This document shows, in pieces, positions 25,036-33,978 of a stretch of DNA of 51,328 bases (the stretch's first letter is position 1; every line of letters begins with the position of its first letter). Under the pieces are notes generated by a model. That model was not told the origin of the DNA and made no database searches. It saw only the letters and a list, made by a program, of their open reading frames with translations. The DNA comes from Oscillospiraceae bacterium (GTDB taxonomy: Bacteria; Bacillota; Clostridia; Oscillospirales; Oscillospiraceae): the NCBI GenBank assembly GCA_016286665.1, contig JAEETX010000011.1, forward strand, positions 1-51,328, in the 5' to 3' direction. The translations under genes were made by a program, and so were the position numbers.

Positions 25036-25773
25036 ATGGGATCGCTGCTGATCCGTGAACGCTACAAGGTCGTGCGCGTTATCGCCCTGGAGCCGGACTA
25101 TGCGCTGCTGGAGGCGGTGGATATCTCCGAACGGGAAACGCCCTCCTGTCTGCTGAACCTTTACGAGGGGCAGCTTCTGCACCGGTATGCCCGCATCTGC
25201 ACGGGCATCAAAAAGGAGGACTGCCCCGCTTTCCGGGGAATGTTCCTGGAACAGGGAACGCTGGTGGCAGCGTTCGACCGCGGAAGCGGCGAGGGCATCG
25301 ACAGCCTTTTTTACCGGGGAGACCGTTGGGAATGGCGGGACAGGCTGGAGTATGCGGAGTTCATGCTCCATCGCGCCCTGAGCTTCGCCAATCTGCCGCC
25401 GGAGGTGGGCTGCGCCGCGCTGCTGTCGGAAAACGTGCTGTTCGATCTGCCGAACCGGCGGGTGAATACCCGATGGATGCTGAAGCCCATGGAGGACATG
25501 AACCCGCGGGAGACCGCGCTCCTGGCAGCGGATCAGGTCAGGAAGATCCTGCCGCCGTCCGTGAAAGCCGGACCCGAGGAACAGCGTTTCCTGGATCAGC
25601 TGGCGGGCGGGGAGTTTCCCAATGTGGTGGCGCTGTACGGCCGCTGGCGCGAGGCCAGGGCCGCGATCCTCGCGGAACGTGAGGCGTTTGAGGAGAAGAA
25701 CTTTATTCGCCGCGGCCTGATCCTTCTGGGCCGCACGATCCGCCGAAGCGTGGGACGGGGAGGATTGGGATGA
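25036..25773 (+). CDS. Protein-kinase-like pseudoenzyme (tentative)
   Basis: 245 aa, soluble. The N-terminus LLIRERYKVVRVIALEPDYALLEAVDI resembles the first strands of a Ser/Thr kinase N-lobe but has no GxGxxG loop. GCAALLSENVLFDLPNRRV resembles a kinase catalytic loop region (..L..eNvL.d) but lacks the HRD Asp, and no DFG follows. The last 35 residues are basic (RRGLILLGRTIRRSVGR), suggesting membrane or nucleic-acid contact. AGAGAGGCGAAGAAG precedes the ATG. Its stop overlaps the ATG of the membrane pseudocyclase (ATGA), so the two are likely made together and may interact. The kinase relationship is a weak fold-level inference. Confidence 0.5.
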   Translation: MGSLLIRERYKVVRVIALEPDYALLEAVDISERETPSCLLNLYEGQLLHRYARICTGIKKEDCPAFRGMFLEQGTLVAAFDRGSGEGIDSLFYRGDRWEWRDRLEYAEFMLHRALSFANLPPEVGCAALLSENVLFDLPNRRVNTRWMLKPMEDMNPRETALLAADQVRKILPPSVKAGPEEQRFLDQLAGGEFPNVVALYGRWREARAAILAEREAFEEKNFIRRGLILLGRTIRRSVGRGGLG

Positions 25774-28400
25774 ACGTCAAAAGAAGCTGGTTATTCTTCC
25801 TGGTGATGCTTGTGCTCGCTGCCTGCTGCATCCTGCTTTTGGCCGCGGGCCCCATCACACGGGCGATACATACGATACAGGGAACGCCGGAGGACTGCGT
25901 CTGGCAGACCGTCGGCGCGGGGGGTGGAAAGATCGCCGCCGCCGCGGGCTGGCGGGATGGGAAACTGGCGCTCCGCTATTTCACGACGGACGGCAAGCTC
26001 CTGTCCGAGCAGACGGCGGAGCTGCCCGAGGAGATGGAGGGCGCTTCGGCGGCGAAGCTCCTGCCCGTGCGGGAGGGGCTTGCCTATGTGGGGCTCTACG
26101 GCCCCAATGCCGAAAAGCTGTATCTATATCGTTTCAGCGCCGGCGAGGAGGCGGACCGCCTGCTCGCATTGTCCTGTGCAGGGGATTCTTTCCAGGAGAG
26201 GATATCCCGCACGCAGCTTTCCGAACTCACGATGGAGGACGACGTCCTTTCCTTCGCCGTTCGCACCGACCGGAATCTGGAGCTCTATCTCTGCCGGGAG
26301 ACCGGCGGCCTGGAGCCCGCCGGAACGGCCAGGTGTGCGAATAAGAACAACGCCTTGACCGTGTTTGCTGCGGAAAACGGCACGCTGCTGATCGGCGGCC
26401 GCGACGCTCTTTCCCTGAAAACGGCTTCGGATGCCAAGGACGGCGGCAGGACGGGGGATGCGCTCGTCCGGGGTCAGACGGTGACCCATTTGACACAGGG
26501 CCGGGGAGGATGGTATTATGTAGATGGCATCCGCCTCGAGCTCTGTTTTGCGGACAGCGCCCTGAGTGCGACCCAGCGGATGCTCCGGCTGGACACGGTC
26601 TGGAAGGACCTGCCCCGAACCCTCACCAGCCTGGCGCTGACGAGGGAGGAGAGCGCCCTGATGCTGCTGGACGGCTCGATCCTGACTGTCACGGACGGGG
26701 AAGGAATGCGGGAGCTCCCGGGGATCCTGAGCCCCAAACCCTCCAAAGCGTGGCTTGGGCTGATTGGCTACGCGGTGCTTGCCCTGGCGGTCGCAGCGGC
26801 GCTGTGGCTGCTGCTCTGCGGCCTGCGCCGCGGCTATGCGTCCCTGGTGGTATTTCGCGGCGGCATTTTTGTCGCCGCCGCGCTGGGTTGCTTCACCGTC
26901 CTGTATTTTATCTGCCTGATCCCCATGCAGCGCGCCTCCGCTCTGGAGGAAAAGGAAGCGCTGTTCCTGGGCGCGTTCCGCAGCGTGAAGGCCGAGGGGC
27001 CGATGAACGACGCGGAGGATATCTGCCGGATGCTGGAGGGATCCGGCGCACTGCGCAATGTCCGCGGCGTGGTTGCCGAGGACGCGGAGGGTACCTGGCG
27101 CATGTCCGGCGAAAGTCTTGCTTCCCTGGATAAAGCCTTTTCACCCGCCCTGGCGGAGAGAGCGCGGTTCGCTTCAACGGCTTCCTCTGTGCATCCCGAC
27201 TGGGGCTCCGCCTCGGAGCTGCGCAGCGGTGAAATCCGCTTTGCCCTATGGTCCGGGGAGCGCTGCCTGAGCATCCTCGCGGAAGATGCCGGCAGGGCGC
27301 AGGGCGTCCGCCTTTTCCGACCGCTGCTGCTGTGCTTTGCCGTTCTGGCCTGTCTGGCTCTGCTCATTCTGCTTTCCATCGGCGTGGACCTGCGGCGGAT
27401 ATCCAGAAAAATGGAGGATATCTCCCGGGGCGGCGTGCCGGACCGGCTGATCCTCCGCACCGGGGACGAGCTGGAGAGCATGGCGACCACGGTGAATTCC
27501 ATGGGAGCTTCCCTGAAGGCCCAGGAGGAGGCGCGGGAAAGCCTGGAGCATTCCTACCGGCGCTTCGTGCCGGAAAAGGTCCTGGCCCTGCTGGGGAAAC
27601 AGTCCATCCGGGATGTGGACAAGAGCACCTTCGCCGCAAGACGGATGGCGGTGATGACGGTGTGGTTCTCCTTCCCCGAATCCCTTTACACCGATATGAA
27701 CAACAGCCGCCTTCTTTTCGACAGCGTCAACGAGGTCATCGAGCGGACGGCGTCCATCGTGGGGCGCAAGGGCGGAACGGTGTTCCACTTCGCCTACAAC
27801 GGCTTCGATGTGGTCATGGACGAGGAGGGCGAGGCGGTGAGCACCGCCGTCGCCATCCAGCAGGAGGTGCTCAGCTTCAACGAGCTGCGGGCAGCGGACC
27901 GGCTGCCTGCCGTGACGCTGCGCATCGCGCTGGACAAGGGCGACGTCATGCTGGGCATCGTGGGCGACACCTCGCAGATGGAACCGACGACCATTTCCTC
28001 CAGCCTTTCCACCGTGCAGGAGATGATCGAGCTGTGCAACCGGCTGCAGGCCGGCATCCTGTGCACGGAGGCGATCATTTCGGACCGGCAGGACTACGGC
28101 AACCGCTATATGGGCAAATGCATCGTGGGCGACCGTCCGGTCCGGGTCTATGAGGTCTTCGACGGGGATGAGTTCGGCGTGCGGCGGGGAAAAGCGGCCT
28201 CCTTGGAGGATTTTTCCCAGGGCGTGTACGATCTCCACAGCGGGGACGCCGCCGGGGCAAAGCACCGTTTCCTGCAGCTTGCCCACGATTATCCCATGGA
28301 CGGCGGCGCGCGGTACTACCTTTACCTGGCCGACCGGCTGGAGCATGACCCGTCGCTGCCTTGCATCCTGAACGCGGACATCGGCGGAGGAGGAATGTGA
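25770..28400 (+). CDS. Membrane protein with HAMP-like and inactive class III cyclase domain
   Basis: 876 aa. Membrane spans at about 7-29, 326-350, 352-385 and 515-535; a large extracytoplasmic domain at 30-325 (beta-rich, propeller-like strands) and another at 385-515. A HAMP-like linker (about 536-590, DLRRISRKMEDISRGGVPDRLIL) leads to a cyclase homology domain (about 625-800). The usual FADI metal motif reads WFSFPES, the second metal motif GDG reads YNG (AYNGFDVVM), and the VNLAxR segment reads LSTVQEM, so both metal Asp residues and the transition-state Asn/Arg are absent. It therefore should not make cAMP; an allosteric or scaffolding role is inferred. Lies inside the CIS operon, overlapping the kinase-like gene by ATGA. 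Confidence 0.8.
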   Translation: MNVKRSWLFFLVMLVLAACCILLLAAGPITRAIHTIQGTPEDCVWQTVGAGGGKIAAAAGWRDGKLALRYFTTDGKLLSEQTAELPEEMEGASAAKLLPVREGLAYVGLYGPNAEKLYLYRFSAGEEADRLLALSCAGDSFQERISRTQLSELTMEDDVLSFAVRTDRNLELYLCRETGGLEPAGTARCANKNNALTVFAAENGTLLIGGRDALSLKTASDAKDGGRTGDALVRGQTVTHLTQGRGGWYYVDGIRLELCFADSALSATQRMLRLDTVWKDLPRTLTSLALTREESALMLLDGSILTVTDGEGMRELPGILSPKPSKAWLGLIGYAVLALAVAAALWLLLCGLRRGYASLVVFRGGIFVAAALGCFTVLYFICLIPMQRASALEEKEALFLGAFRSVKAEGPMNDAEDICRMLEGSGALRNVRGVVAEDAEGTWRMSGESLASLDKAFSPALAERARFASTASSVHPDWGSASELRSGEIRFALWSGERCLSILAEDAGRAQGVRLFRPLLLCFAVLACLALLILLSIGVDLRRISRKMEDISRGGVPDRLILRTGDELESMATTVNSMGASLKAQEEARESLEHSYRRFVPEKVLALLGKQSIRDVDKSTFAARRMAVMTVWFSFPESLYTDMNNSRLLFDSVNEVIERTASIVGRKGGTVFHFAYNGFDVVMDEEGEAVSTAVAIQQEVLSFNELRAADRLPAVTLRIALDKGDVMLGIVGDTSQMEPTTISSSLSTVQEMIELCNRLQAGILCTEAIISDRQDYGNRYMGKCIVGDRPVRVYEVFDGDEFGVRRGKAASLEDFSQGVYDLHSGDAAGAKHRFLQLAHDYPMDGGARYYLYLADRLEHDPSLPCILNADIGGGGM

Positions 28401-28401
28401 C

Positions 28402-28740
28402 ATGGCGTGGGAAGAACTGCTGAAGACGCAGGGACCCCGTGAAGACGGCGCGACCGCACCGGCGCAGACGGAAACAAGGGTCCGGGAGAGCCTCATCCGC
28501 CAGGCAGCCGCCATGGCCGGACAGAACGTGGGGGAAGACCCTGCTCCCGCCGAAAATGCGGACGACGGCGAAACTATCTGCCGTGACGGATATGTGCGCC
28601 GGAGCCCGGTGCAGGTCTATGGGACCGCGGCGGATTACAATGCCCGGCGCATCCGCCGGCTGGTGACGATCGTCGGCGGCATTGTCCTGGTTGCGCTGGT
28701 GGTGCTGGCGCTGGTAAGGTCCGGGCTGCTGCGGTTCTGA
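28402..28740 (+). CDS. Small tail-anchored membrane protein
   Basis: 112 aa. Hydrophilic N-terminal 80 residues (MAWEELLKTQGPRED, ETRVRESLIRQAAAMAG, GYVRRSPVQVYGTAADYNARRI) followed by one membrane span (about 84-106, LVTIVGGIVLVALVVLALV) near the C-terminus. No signal peptide, so the soluble part faces the cytoplasm. GGAGGAGG lies upstream, and the ATG follows the pseudocyclase stop by one nt. Sandwiched between two CIS-operon membrane proteins; a docking adaptor is a reasonable guess. Confidence 0.75.
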   Translation: MAWEELLKTQGPREDGATAPAQTETRVRESLIRQAAAMAGQNVGEDPAPAENADDGETICRDGYVRRSPVQVYGTAADYNARRIRRLVTIVGGIVLVALVVLALVRSGLLRF

Positions 28741-28794
28741 TAGGGCAAGCGCGCCGGGGGGAGCCCGGGATGCTTCCTTTTGGAGGACTCTGTA

Positions 28795-31700
28795 TTGAAC
28801 TACATCTTTTTTCAAATAACCCGCGCCATCGGGGTGTTTTTCCGCACGCTCCGCGCCTTCTTCGCCAGGAAGATCATGGGCGTCGGGGCCCGGCTCCGGA
28901 GACTGACGAATTTCTCCCGTCATGCGACGAAAGCGGCGACCTCCTCTCTGCAGGGCGTGATGACCGCCGCGCAGAAGCCGACGCAGCCGTCGGATTATGT
29001 GGAGACCGGGCGACTATATATCTCCAAAGCGCTGATCGTCCGGGTCCTGGTCGGCCTTGTCGCGCTGGTGCTCATCATTTATTTCGTGATCTGGCCCTTT
29101 GTCCTCAGCCGTTTCCTCACCGCCCGCTTTTACGAGGAAGATAAGCGGGTCAAGGATTGGAGCGGCCGCGTCATCGTCTATTCCGACAAGAAAAAGAAGC
29201 TGCCCCTGTTTTCCGGCCGCCTGGAGGACGGCGTGCTTCAGGGGGAGTGCAAGCAGTATGACCGGGAGGGCGTCCTGCTCTTTGAGGGCCAGCTGCGGGA
29301 CGGACAGCGGACCGGCAGCGGCAAGGAGTATGAAAACGGTATACTGACCTATGAGGGGCAGTACGACGCGGGTTATTTCAGCGGCCGGGGCAAGCGCTAC
29401 GCCGACGGCCAGCTGGTGTATGACGGACAGTATGACGCGGGGATGCGTTCCGGCAGCGGGACGGCCTATGAGGACGGGACGATCCTCTACCGCGGGCAAT
29501 TCCTCGACGATCTCTATGAGGGCCGGGGCAAGCTCTATCAGAACGGCGACCTCTGTTATGACGGCGGTTTTCACGCCGGCGTGCCGGAGGGTTCCGGCAC
29601 GGTGTATGCGGACGGAAGACTGGTCTTCGAGGGGCAGTTCGTCAACGGTCTGTACGAAGGCCGGGGCAAGGAGTATGTCGGCGGCGTCCTCCGCTACGAC
29701 GGAAGCTTCCACACCGGCGTTCCGGAGGGGACGGGAACGGCCTACTATCCCTCCGGCAGGATCGCTTATCAGGGCTCCTACCTCGCGGGCAAGCCCGACG
29801 GGCAGGGGACCAGCTATGGAGAAAACGGCCGCAAGACCTATGACGGCGGCTTTTCGGAGGGAGAACCCAGCGGCCTGGGCACGCTGTTTTTCGACGACGG
29901 CAGCCAGCTGGAGGCCACGTTTGAAAGCGGGCAGCCCACGGGAACGGTGGACTGGAAGAAGGACGGATTCCTCTATTATCGGGGCCAGTGGGCAGAGGAC
30001 GGACCCGCCGGTTTCGGAACGCTGTACGGCAAATCGGGGAAAAAGCTCTATGAGGGTCCCTTCCGGGGCGGCACGATCGACGGATACAGTCTTCTGAACG
30101 ATTCCCCGGAGCAGCTCCGCAGCGCTTTCTGCGAAAGCGACGTGCGCAGCGAGAGCGTGGGCGACGGCTACCGCATCCTTGCCCGGGAATTGGGGATCGC
30201 GGCGCTCTGCACCTTCCAGACCGAGGATCAGCCCTCCACGATATACCAGATCTATCTGTCCGCGCCGGAAAAGGACGACTGGGTCAGCATGATGCCCGGC
30301 ATGGCCCACACCCAATCCGTTCCGTGGCCGGAGGGCGCGCTGCCGCAGCAGCGCACCATCCGCTTTGCGGGGGAGGTGGGCGTCAGCGTTCCCGCCGGGT
30401 CCTATTTCGCGGAAAACGCGGCGGTCGGCGACCGGCGGATCACCGCGCTTTATACGGATGAAACGCGCAGTCAGGCAGCGCTGCTGACCTGGGTGCGCTC
30501 GGATGTGACGCCCACCGCCCTGGACTGGGGCAGCGGCGACGGTGACGGCAGCCTGGAAGGGTTCCTGGGCTCCCTGGACGGCATGGACAGCGGCGCGGGG
30601 GCGGACCTGGGCGGAGGCGCGGTATTCGGCTCTGAGAATCCCGACGGCGCCTTCGAGGGGATCGCCGGAGCGGCGGAAGCCGCGAGCCTGACGGATGCGA
30701 TGCTCCGCTACTGGGAAATGACGGAGCAGATGAACGCCCTGAACGAGGCCAGCGCCCGTATCGGCGTCCTGCTGGAGGACGCCAGGGACCTGTCTTCCAA
30801 GGGCCTTGCCTCCGATGAATACGGCGCGTCGCTGGAGCAGGCGCAGCTGGAGCTGTCCGGTCAGATCGAGGCGTGCCGGACCGAGCAAAAGCGCGCGGAG
30901 CTGCAGGCAGGCGACCTGGGCGTGAAGAACCTGGGGGATTATGCCCTGTCGGAAATGCTGGTGGATTTCGATCCTTCGGAGCAGGATGTCGCCGCGCTGA
31001 CCCTCGTTGCCACCGCCTATGCCCAGGCTACCGGCAGCGAAGCGGACGCTTCTGCGGTGCAGAACGCGGTGAAGGAAGGGCTGCTGGACCTGATGGACGC
31101 CTACGGCCAGGTGAAGCTGGCGATGGCCCGCTATCAGGCATTGGAGACTTCCACGCGGAACCAGGCGAGCGCCTACGCCATGGGCGTGGGCTCCAAGGAC
31201 GACTGGTATCGCGCCATGAACGATCAGACCCTGGGACGTGGGGAGCTCTGCTCCGCGCTGGCTGCGTATTCCCGGCTGGCAAGCGAGTTCAATCAGTTGA
31301 CGGGAGGCTGGGTATCCCGCACCTTCGGCTGGCATTGGGGCGTCTTTGAACCGCTGTTCCTGGCGGAGATGCTGCCGGTGGAGGTGTTTGTCGGAAAAGC
31401 CGAGGAGGCAGCGGCGAAAGCGGGCGCGGAGGTGCAGACCGCCAAAGCTGCCGCGAGAGCTGCCGATGCAGCCGTTCAAACCGCCGCTCTGGCCGTCGTG
31501 CGGGCGGAGGGAGCCGCCCAGGCGGCCGCCGAAGCCGCCCAAAAGGCTTCTGAGATCGCGCAGGAATCCGACTGGGCCGCGGAAATGGCCGAAAGAGCCG
31601 CGCAGAGAGCCGCCGAGGCCGCGCAGGTGCTGCCCGCCGTCCGGGAAGCCGCCGAAGCTGCGGCAGCTGCGGCGGAAGAAGCGGCGCAGAAGGCTTCCGC

Positions 31701-32259
31701 CACGGAAACGTCAGCGGTCACCGCGACGCTGATCGCCGAGCGTACCGCCGGCGCCGCCAACTCCGCAGAGGCTGCACCGGAGGTGCCCAGAGCGGAAGCC
31801 GCTGCGGCAGACGCCGCGGCAGCTGGGGCAGAAGCGGTCAGGGCCGCCGAAACCGCTGCGAAAGCGCAGGCTGCGGCGGAAGCGGCGGCAAAGGAAGCGG
31901 AGAATGCCGCGGAAGCTGCGTCTGCGGAGGTCGCAAATGCGGAAGCGGCAGCGGCAGAGCAGGCAGCGGCTGAGGAAGCCGCCGCTGCGGAGCAGGCTGC
32001 GGCGGAAGAAGCAGCGGCCGGGGAAGCCGCGGAGGAAGCGGCGGCAAGGGCCGCCGAGGAGGCGGCAGAAAGAGCCGCCGCGGCAGCCGAAGCGAGAGCG
32101 GCAGCGGAAGCCGAGGCAAGAGCGGCAGCGGAAGAAGCGGAAAGAGAAGCCCGGGAAAAGGCGGAAAGAGAAGCGGCGGAGGAAGCTGCTGCCGGTGAGG
32201 CGGAAGAAGACGACGCCGGGGAAACGGACAACCGGGATGAGGCGGAAGGAGGGGCATGA
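28795..32259 (+). CDS. Membrane MORN-repeat protein with long Ala-rich helical tail
   Basis: 1154 aa. A cytoplasmic N-terminus (1-79) with an amphipathic start, one membrane span (about 80-108), about twelve consecutive MORN repeats (about 150-440; consensus G.L.YeGqf..G...G.Gt.Y), a beta/helical middle region (about 440-860), and about 290 residues of almost pure Ala/Glu/Arg/Lys helix (863-1154) with heptad-like periodicity. MORN repeats bind lipids or proteins in other systems. TTG at 28795 is chosen because GGAGG lies 8 nt upstream; TTG at 28780 is the alternative. Ends 3 nt before the cap protein gene. No match to known eCIS components; candidate membrane anchor or scaffold for the particle. 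Confidence 0.8.
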   Translation: MNYIFFQITRAIGVFFRTLRAFFARKIMGVGARLRRLTNFSRHATKAATSSLQGVMTAAQKPTQPSDYVETGRLYISKALIVRVLVGLVALVLIIYFVIWPFVLSRFLTARFYEEDKRVKDWSGRVIVYSDKKKKLPLFSGRLEDGVLQGECKQYDREGVLLFEGQLRDGQRTGSGKEYENGILTYEGQYDAGYFSGRGKRYADGQLVYDGQYDAGMRSGSGTAYEDGTILYRGQFLDDLYEGRGKLYQNGDLCYDGGFHAGVPEGSGTVYADGRLVFEGQFVNGLYEGRGKEYVGGVLRYDGSFHTGVPEGTGTAYYPSGRIAYQGSYLAGKPDGQGTSYGENGRKTYDGGFSEGEPSGLGTLFFDDGSQLEATFESGQPTGTVDWKKDGFLYYRGQWAEDGPAGFGTLYGKSGKKLYEGPFRGGTIDGYSLLNDSPEQLRSAFCESDVRSESVGDGYRILARELGIAALCTFQTEDQPSTIYQIYLSAPEKDDWVSMMPGMAHTQSVPWPEGALPQQRTIRFAGEVGVSVPAGSYFAENAAVGDRRITALYTDETRSQAALLTWVRSDVTPTALDWGSGDGDGSLEGFLGSLDGMDSGAGADLGGGAVFGSENPDGAFEGIAGAAEAASLTDAMLRYWEMTEQMNALNEASARIGVLLEDARDLSSKGLASDEYGASLEQAQLELSGQIEACRTEQKRAELQAGDLGVKNLGDYALSEMLVDFDPSEQDVAALTLVATAYAQATGSEADASAVQNAVKEGLLDLMDAYGQVKLAMARYQALETSTRNQASAYAMGVGSKDDWYRAMNDQTLGRGELCSALAAYSRLASEFNQLTGGWVSRTFGWHWGVFEPLFLAEMLPVEVFVGKAEEAAAKAGAEVQTAKAAARAADAAVQTAALAVVRAEGAAQAAAEAAQKASEIAQESDWAAEMAERAAQRAAEAAQVLPAVREAAEAAAAAAEEAAQKASATETSAVTATLIAERTAGAANSAEAAPEVPRAEAAAADAAAAGAEAVRAAETAAKAQAAAEAAAKEAENAAEAASAEVANAEAAAAEQAAAEEAAAAEQAAAEEAAAGEAAEEAAARAAEEAAERAAAAAEARAAAEAEARAAAEEAEREAREKAEREAAEEAAAGEAEEDDAGETDNRDEAEGGA

Positions 32260-32262
32260 CGT

Positions 32263-32850
32263 ATGGCGGATTATACGGCATTGACCGAGGCGGGAATGGC
32301 GATCGTGGAGCTGCTGCGCGACAATCTGACGCCGGAACCGCTGGGCAATCGGGAACTGATCAATCTGTGCTCTCCCCACGAAAGCGAAAACAACCAGTTG
32401 ACGCTCTATCTCTATCATATCGAAGAAGAAGCGCATAATCTCTCCGTCGGCTACTACAGCGTGGACAACTCCACGGAGCGGTTTCGCCCTGCCCGGTACA
32501 CGCTGCATTTCCTGATGACGCCGCACTCAAAAGCGCCGGCCCAGATGAAGGAAGCCGACCAATACCGCATCCTGGGTGCGGCCATTCAGACCTTGCGGGA
32601 CAATCCCGTGGTGCCCCAGAAATACCTCAGCGGTTCACTGGCCGCCGAGAATACCCAGCTGCATGTTTCCATCGACAGAGTGCCCATGGAGCAGCTGCTG
32701 AAGATATGGAACAACACCTCGAAGGACTATAAGCTGTCCATGGTGGTGTCGGTGACCGGCGTGACCATCGACTCCAGGCTCGAACGCCGCGTGCAGCGCG
32801 TCACGGAGGTCGTCATCGGCACCGGCGAGAAGAAGGGAGAGCCCGCATGA
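32263..32850 (+). CDS. Tube-terminator/cap protein, DUF4255 (Pvc16/Afp16-like)
   Basis: 195 aa. Matches the DUF4255 family: ALTEAGMAIVELLRDNL, VTLYLYHIEE-type strand (QLTLYLYHIEEEAHNLS), RPARYTLHFLMTPHSK, EADQYRILGAAIQTLRDNPVV, and the final KLSMVVSVTGVTIDS. In Afp/PVC this protein caps the distal end of the sheath and tube and fixes particle length. Its ATG lies 3 nt after the MORN gene stop and its end overlaps the next ATG. Confidence 0.92.
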   Translation: MADYTALTEAGMAIVELLRDNLTPEPLGNRELINLCSPHESENNQLTLYLYHIEEEAHNLSVGYYSVDNSTERFRPARYTLHFLMTPHSKAPAQMKEADQYRILGAAIQTLRDNPVVPQKYLSGSLAAENTQLHVSIDRVPMEQLLKIWNNTSKDYKLSMVVSVTGVTIDSRLERRVQRVTEVVIGTGEKKGEPA

Positions 32851-33587
32851 TCCGGCATGCGATGAGCGCGGCGTATCTGCTGCGGGACGGGTTTACCGGC
32901 AGAGTGCTGACGGACGGTTCGTCCACCCGCTGCCTGCTGGACGGCAGACCCCTGTCCAGGCCTTTGTGGAAGCGGGAGGGCTATCTGATCCTGACGGACC
33001 TGGACGGAGGGGAACACCTCCTCCGGATCAGCCGAAGGGGATATCGGGACGAGCTCGTGAAGATACCGGCGGGGGAATTCCGCCCGGTGGAGGACACCAT
33101 CACCCTGAAGCCCGGCCCGGGCTACCGCTTCCCGCAGGAGACGGTGCGCGTGACGCTGACGCTGCGGCGCGGAAAAGACCCGGCGGCGGGAGACAGCGTC
33201 TGGCTGGGCCTTATACAGCGTTCCCGGCTCAAGCTGGCCCAGGAGAAAACGGAGAACGGCGACGGGGAAGCTCACCTGTTCTGCGACGGCATCGCCGCGC
33301 AGCTGCCCATCCCGGGGCATTTCCTCATGGCGGGCGGAAAGACGGCGGAGCTCGTGTATCTCCGCTCCCTGCGGGGGGAAACCGGCGCGTTCGTCCCGCC
33401 CCTGACCCAGACGCACAGCCGGGGCACGGAGCTGATCCCCATGCAGTCCTACGCTGCGGACGAGGCGGGCAAAGTACAGGTGCTGCTGCGCGAGCCCGGC
33501 AAGCTGACGGGCTTCTTCGGCGGCAGGGTGTTTGAAGCGGAGCTGCATGCCGGCGCGCAGGATTTGGAATGGAAAACGGAGGACTGA
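32847..33587 (+). CDS. Hypothetical CIS protein with beta-sandwich-like modules
   Basis: 246 aa, not recognised. Strand-rich: YLLRDGFTGRVLTDGSSTRCLLDGRPLSRPLW and EGYLILTDLDGGEHLLRISRRGYRDELVKI look like carboxypeptidase-regulatory/transthyretin-type modules, and the second half contains a similar pattern (GKVQVLLREPGKLTGFFGGRVFEAEL). No signal peptide or membrane span. ATGA overlap with the cap gene and 3 nt before the PAAR-like gene. Placement next to cap and tip genes suggests a structural or adaptor component. Confidence 0.65.
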   Translation: MIRHAMSAAYLLRDGFTGRVLTDGSSTRCLLDGRPLSRPLWKREGYLILTDLDGGEHLLRISRRGYRDELVKIPAGEFRPVEDTITLKPGPGYRFPQETVRVTLTLRRGKDPAAGDSVWLGLIQRSRLKLAQEKTENGDGEAHLFCDGIAAQLPIPGHFLMAGGKTAELVYLRSLRGETGAFVPPLTQTHSRGTELIPMQSYAADEAGKVQVLLREPGKLTGFFGGRVFEAELHAGAQDLEWKTED

Positions 33588-33590
33588 ACG

Positions 33591-33968
33591 ATGGCGAATC
33601 CCGTAGTCGAGACTGCTCTTTGCCAGTGCGTTTTCGGCGCGGCTCCCTGTCCGCTGCCGGTCTCCTCGCAGCAGACGGTAAAAGCCATGGAACTGAAGGT
33701 GGCGACGATCATGGACAACAAGCCGCCCACCTTCGGCATGTGCAGCTGCCCCAATAATCCCGCGGTCATTTCCGCCACCGCCGCCAAGGCCGGGGTGTTC
33801 ACGCCGGCCCCCTGCTCGCCGGCGATCCCCGCCCCGTGGGTGGTGGGCGTGCCCTCCATTCTGGTCTGCGGGAAGCCTTTGCTGAACAACACGACCAAGC
33901 TGATGTGCATGTGGGGCGGCATGATCTCCGTTTCCATGACGCCGGCCCAAACCATTCAGACGCCTTAG
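33591..33968 (+). CDS. PAAR-like spike tip protein (DUF4280)
   Basis: 125 aa. Small Cys-, Pro- and Gly-rich protein matching PAAR-like DUF4280: VETALCQCVFGAAPCPLPV, IMDNKPPTFGMCSCPNNPAV, PCSPAIPAPW and VVGVPSILVCGKPLLNNTTKLMCMWGG. Such proteins cap the spike and bind metal through Cys/His residues; here about eight Cys are present and no conserved His set is obvious. Functional equivalent of Afp10. Confidence 0.93.
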   Translation: MANPVVETALCQCVFGAAPCPLPVSSQQTVKAMELKVATIMDNKPPTFGMCSCPNNPAVISATAAKAGVFTPAPCSPAIPAPWVVGVPSILVCGKPLLNNTTKLMCMWGGMISVSMTPAQTIQTP

Positions 33969-33978
33969 AGGTAAAAGT

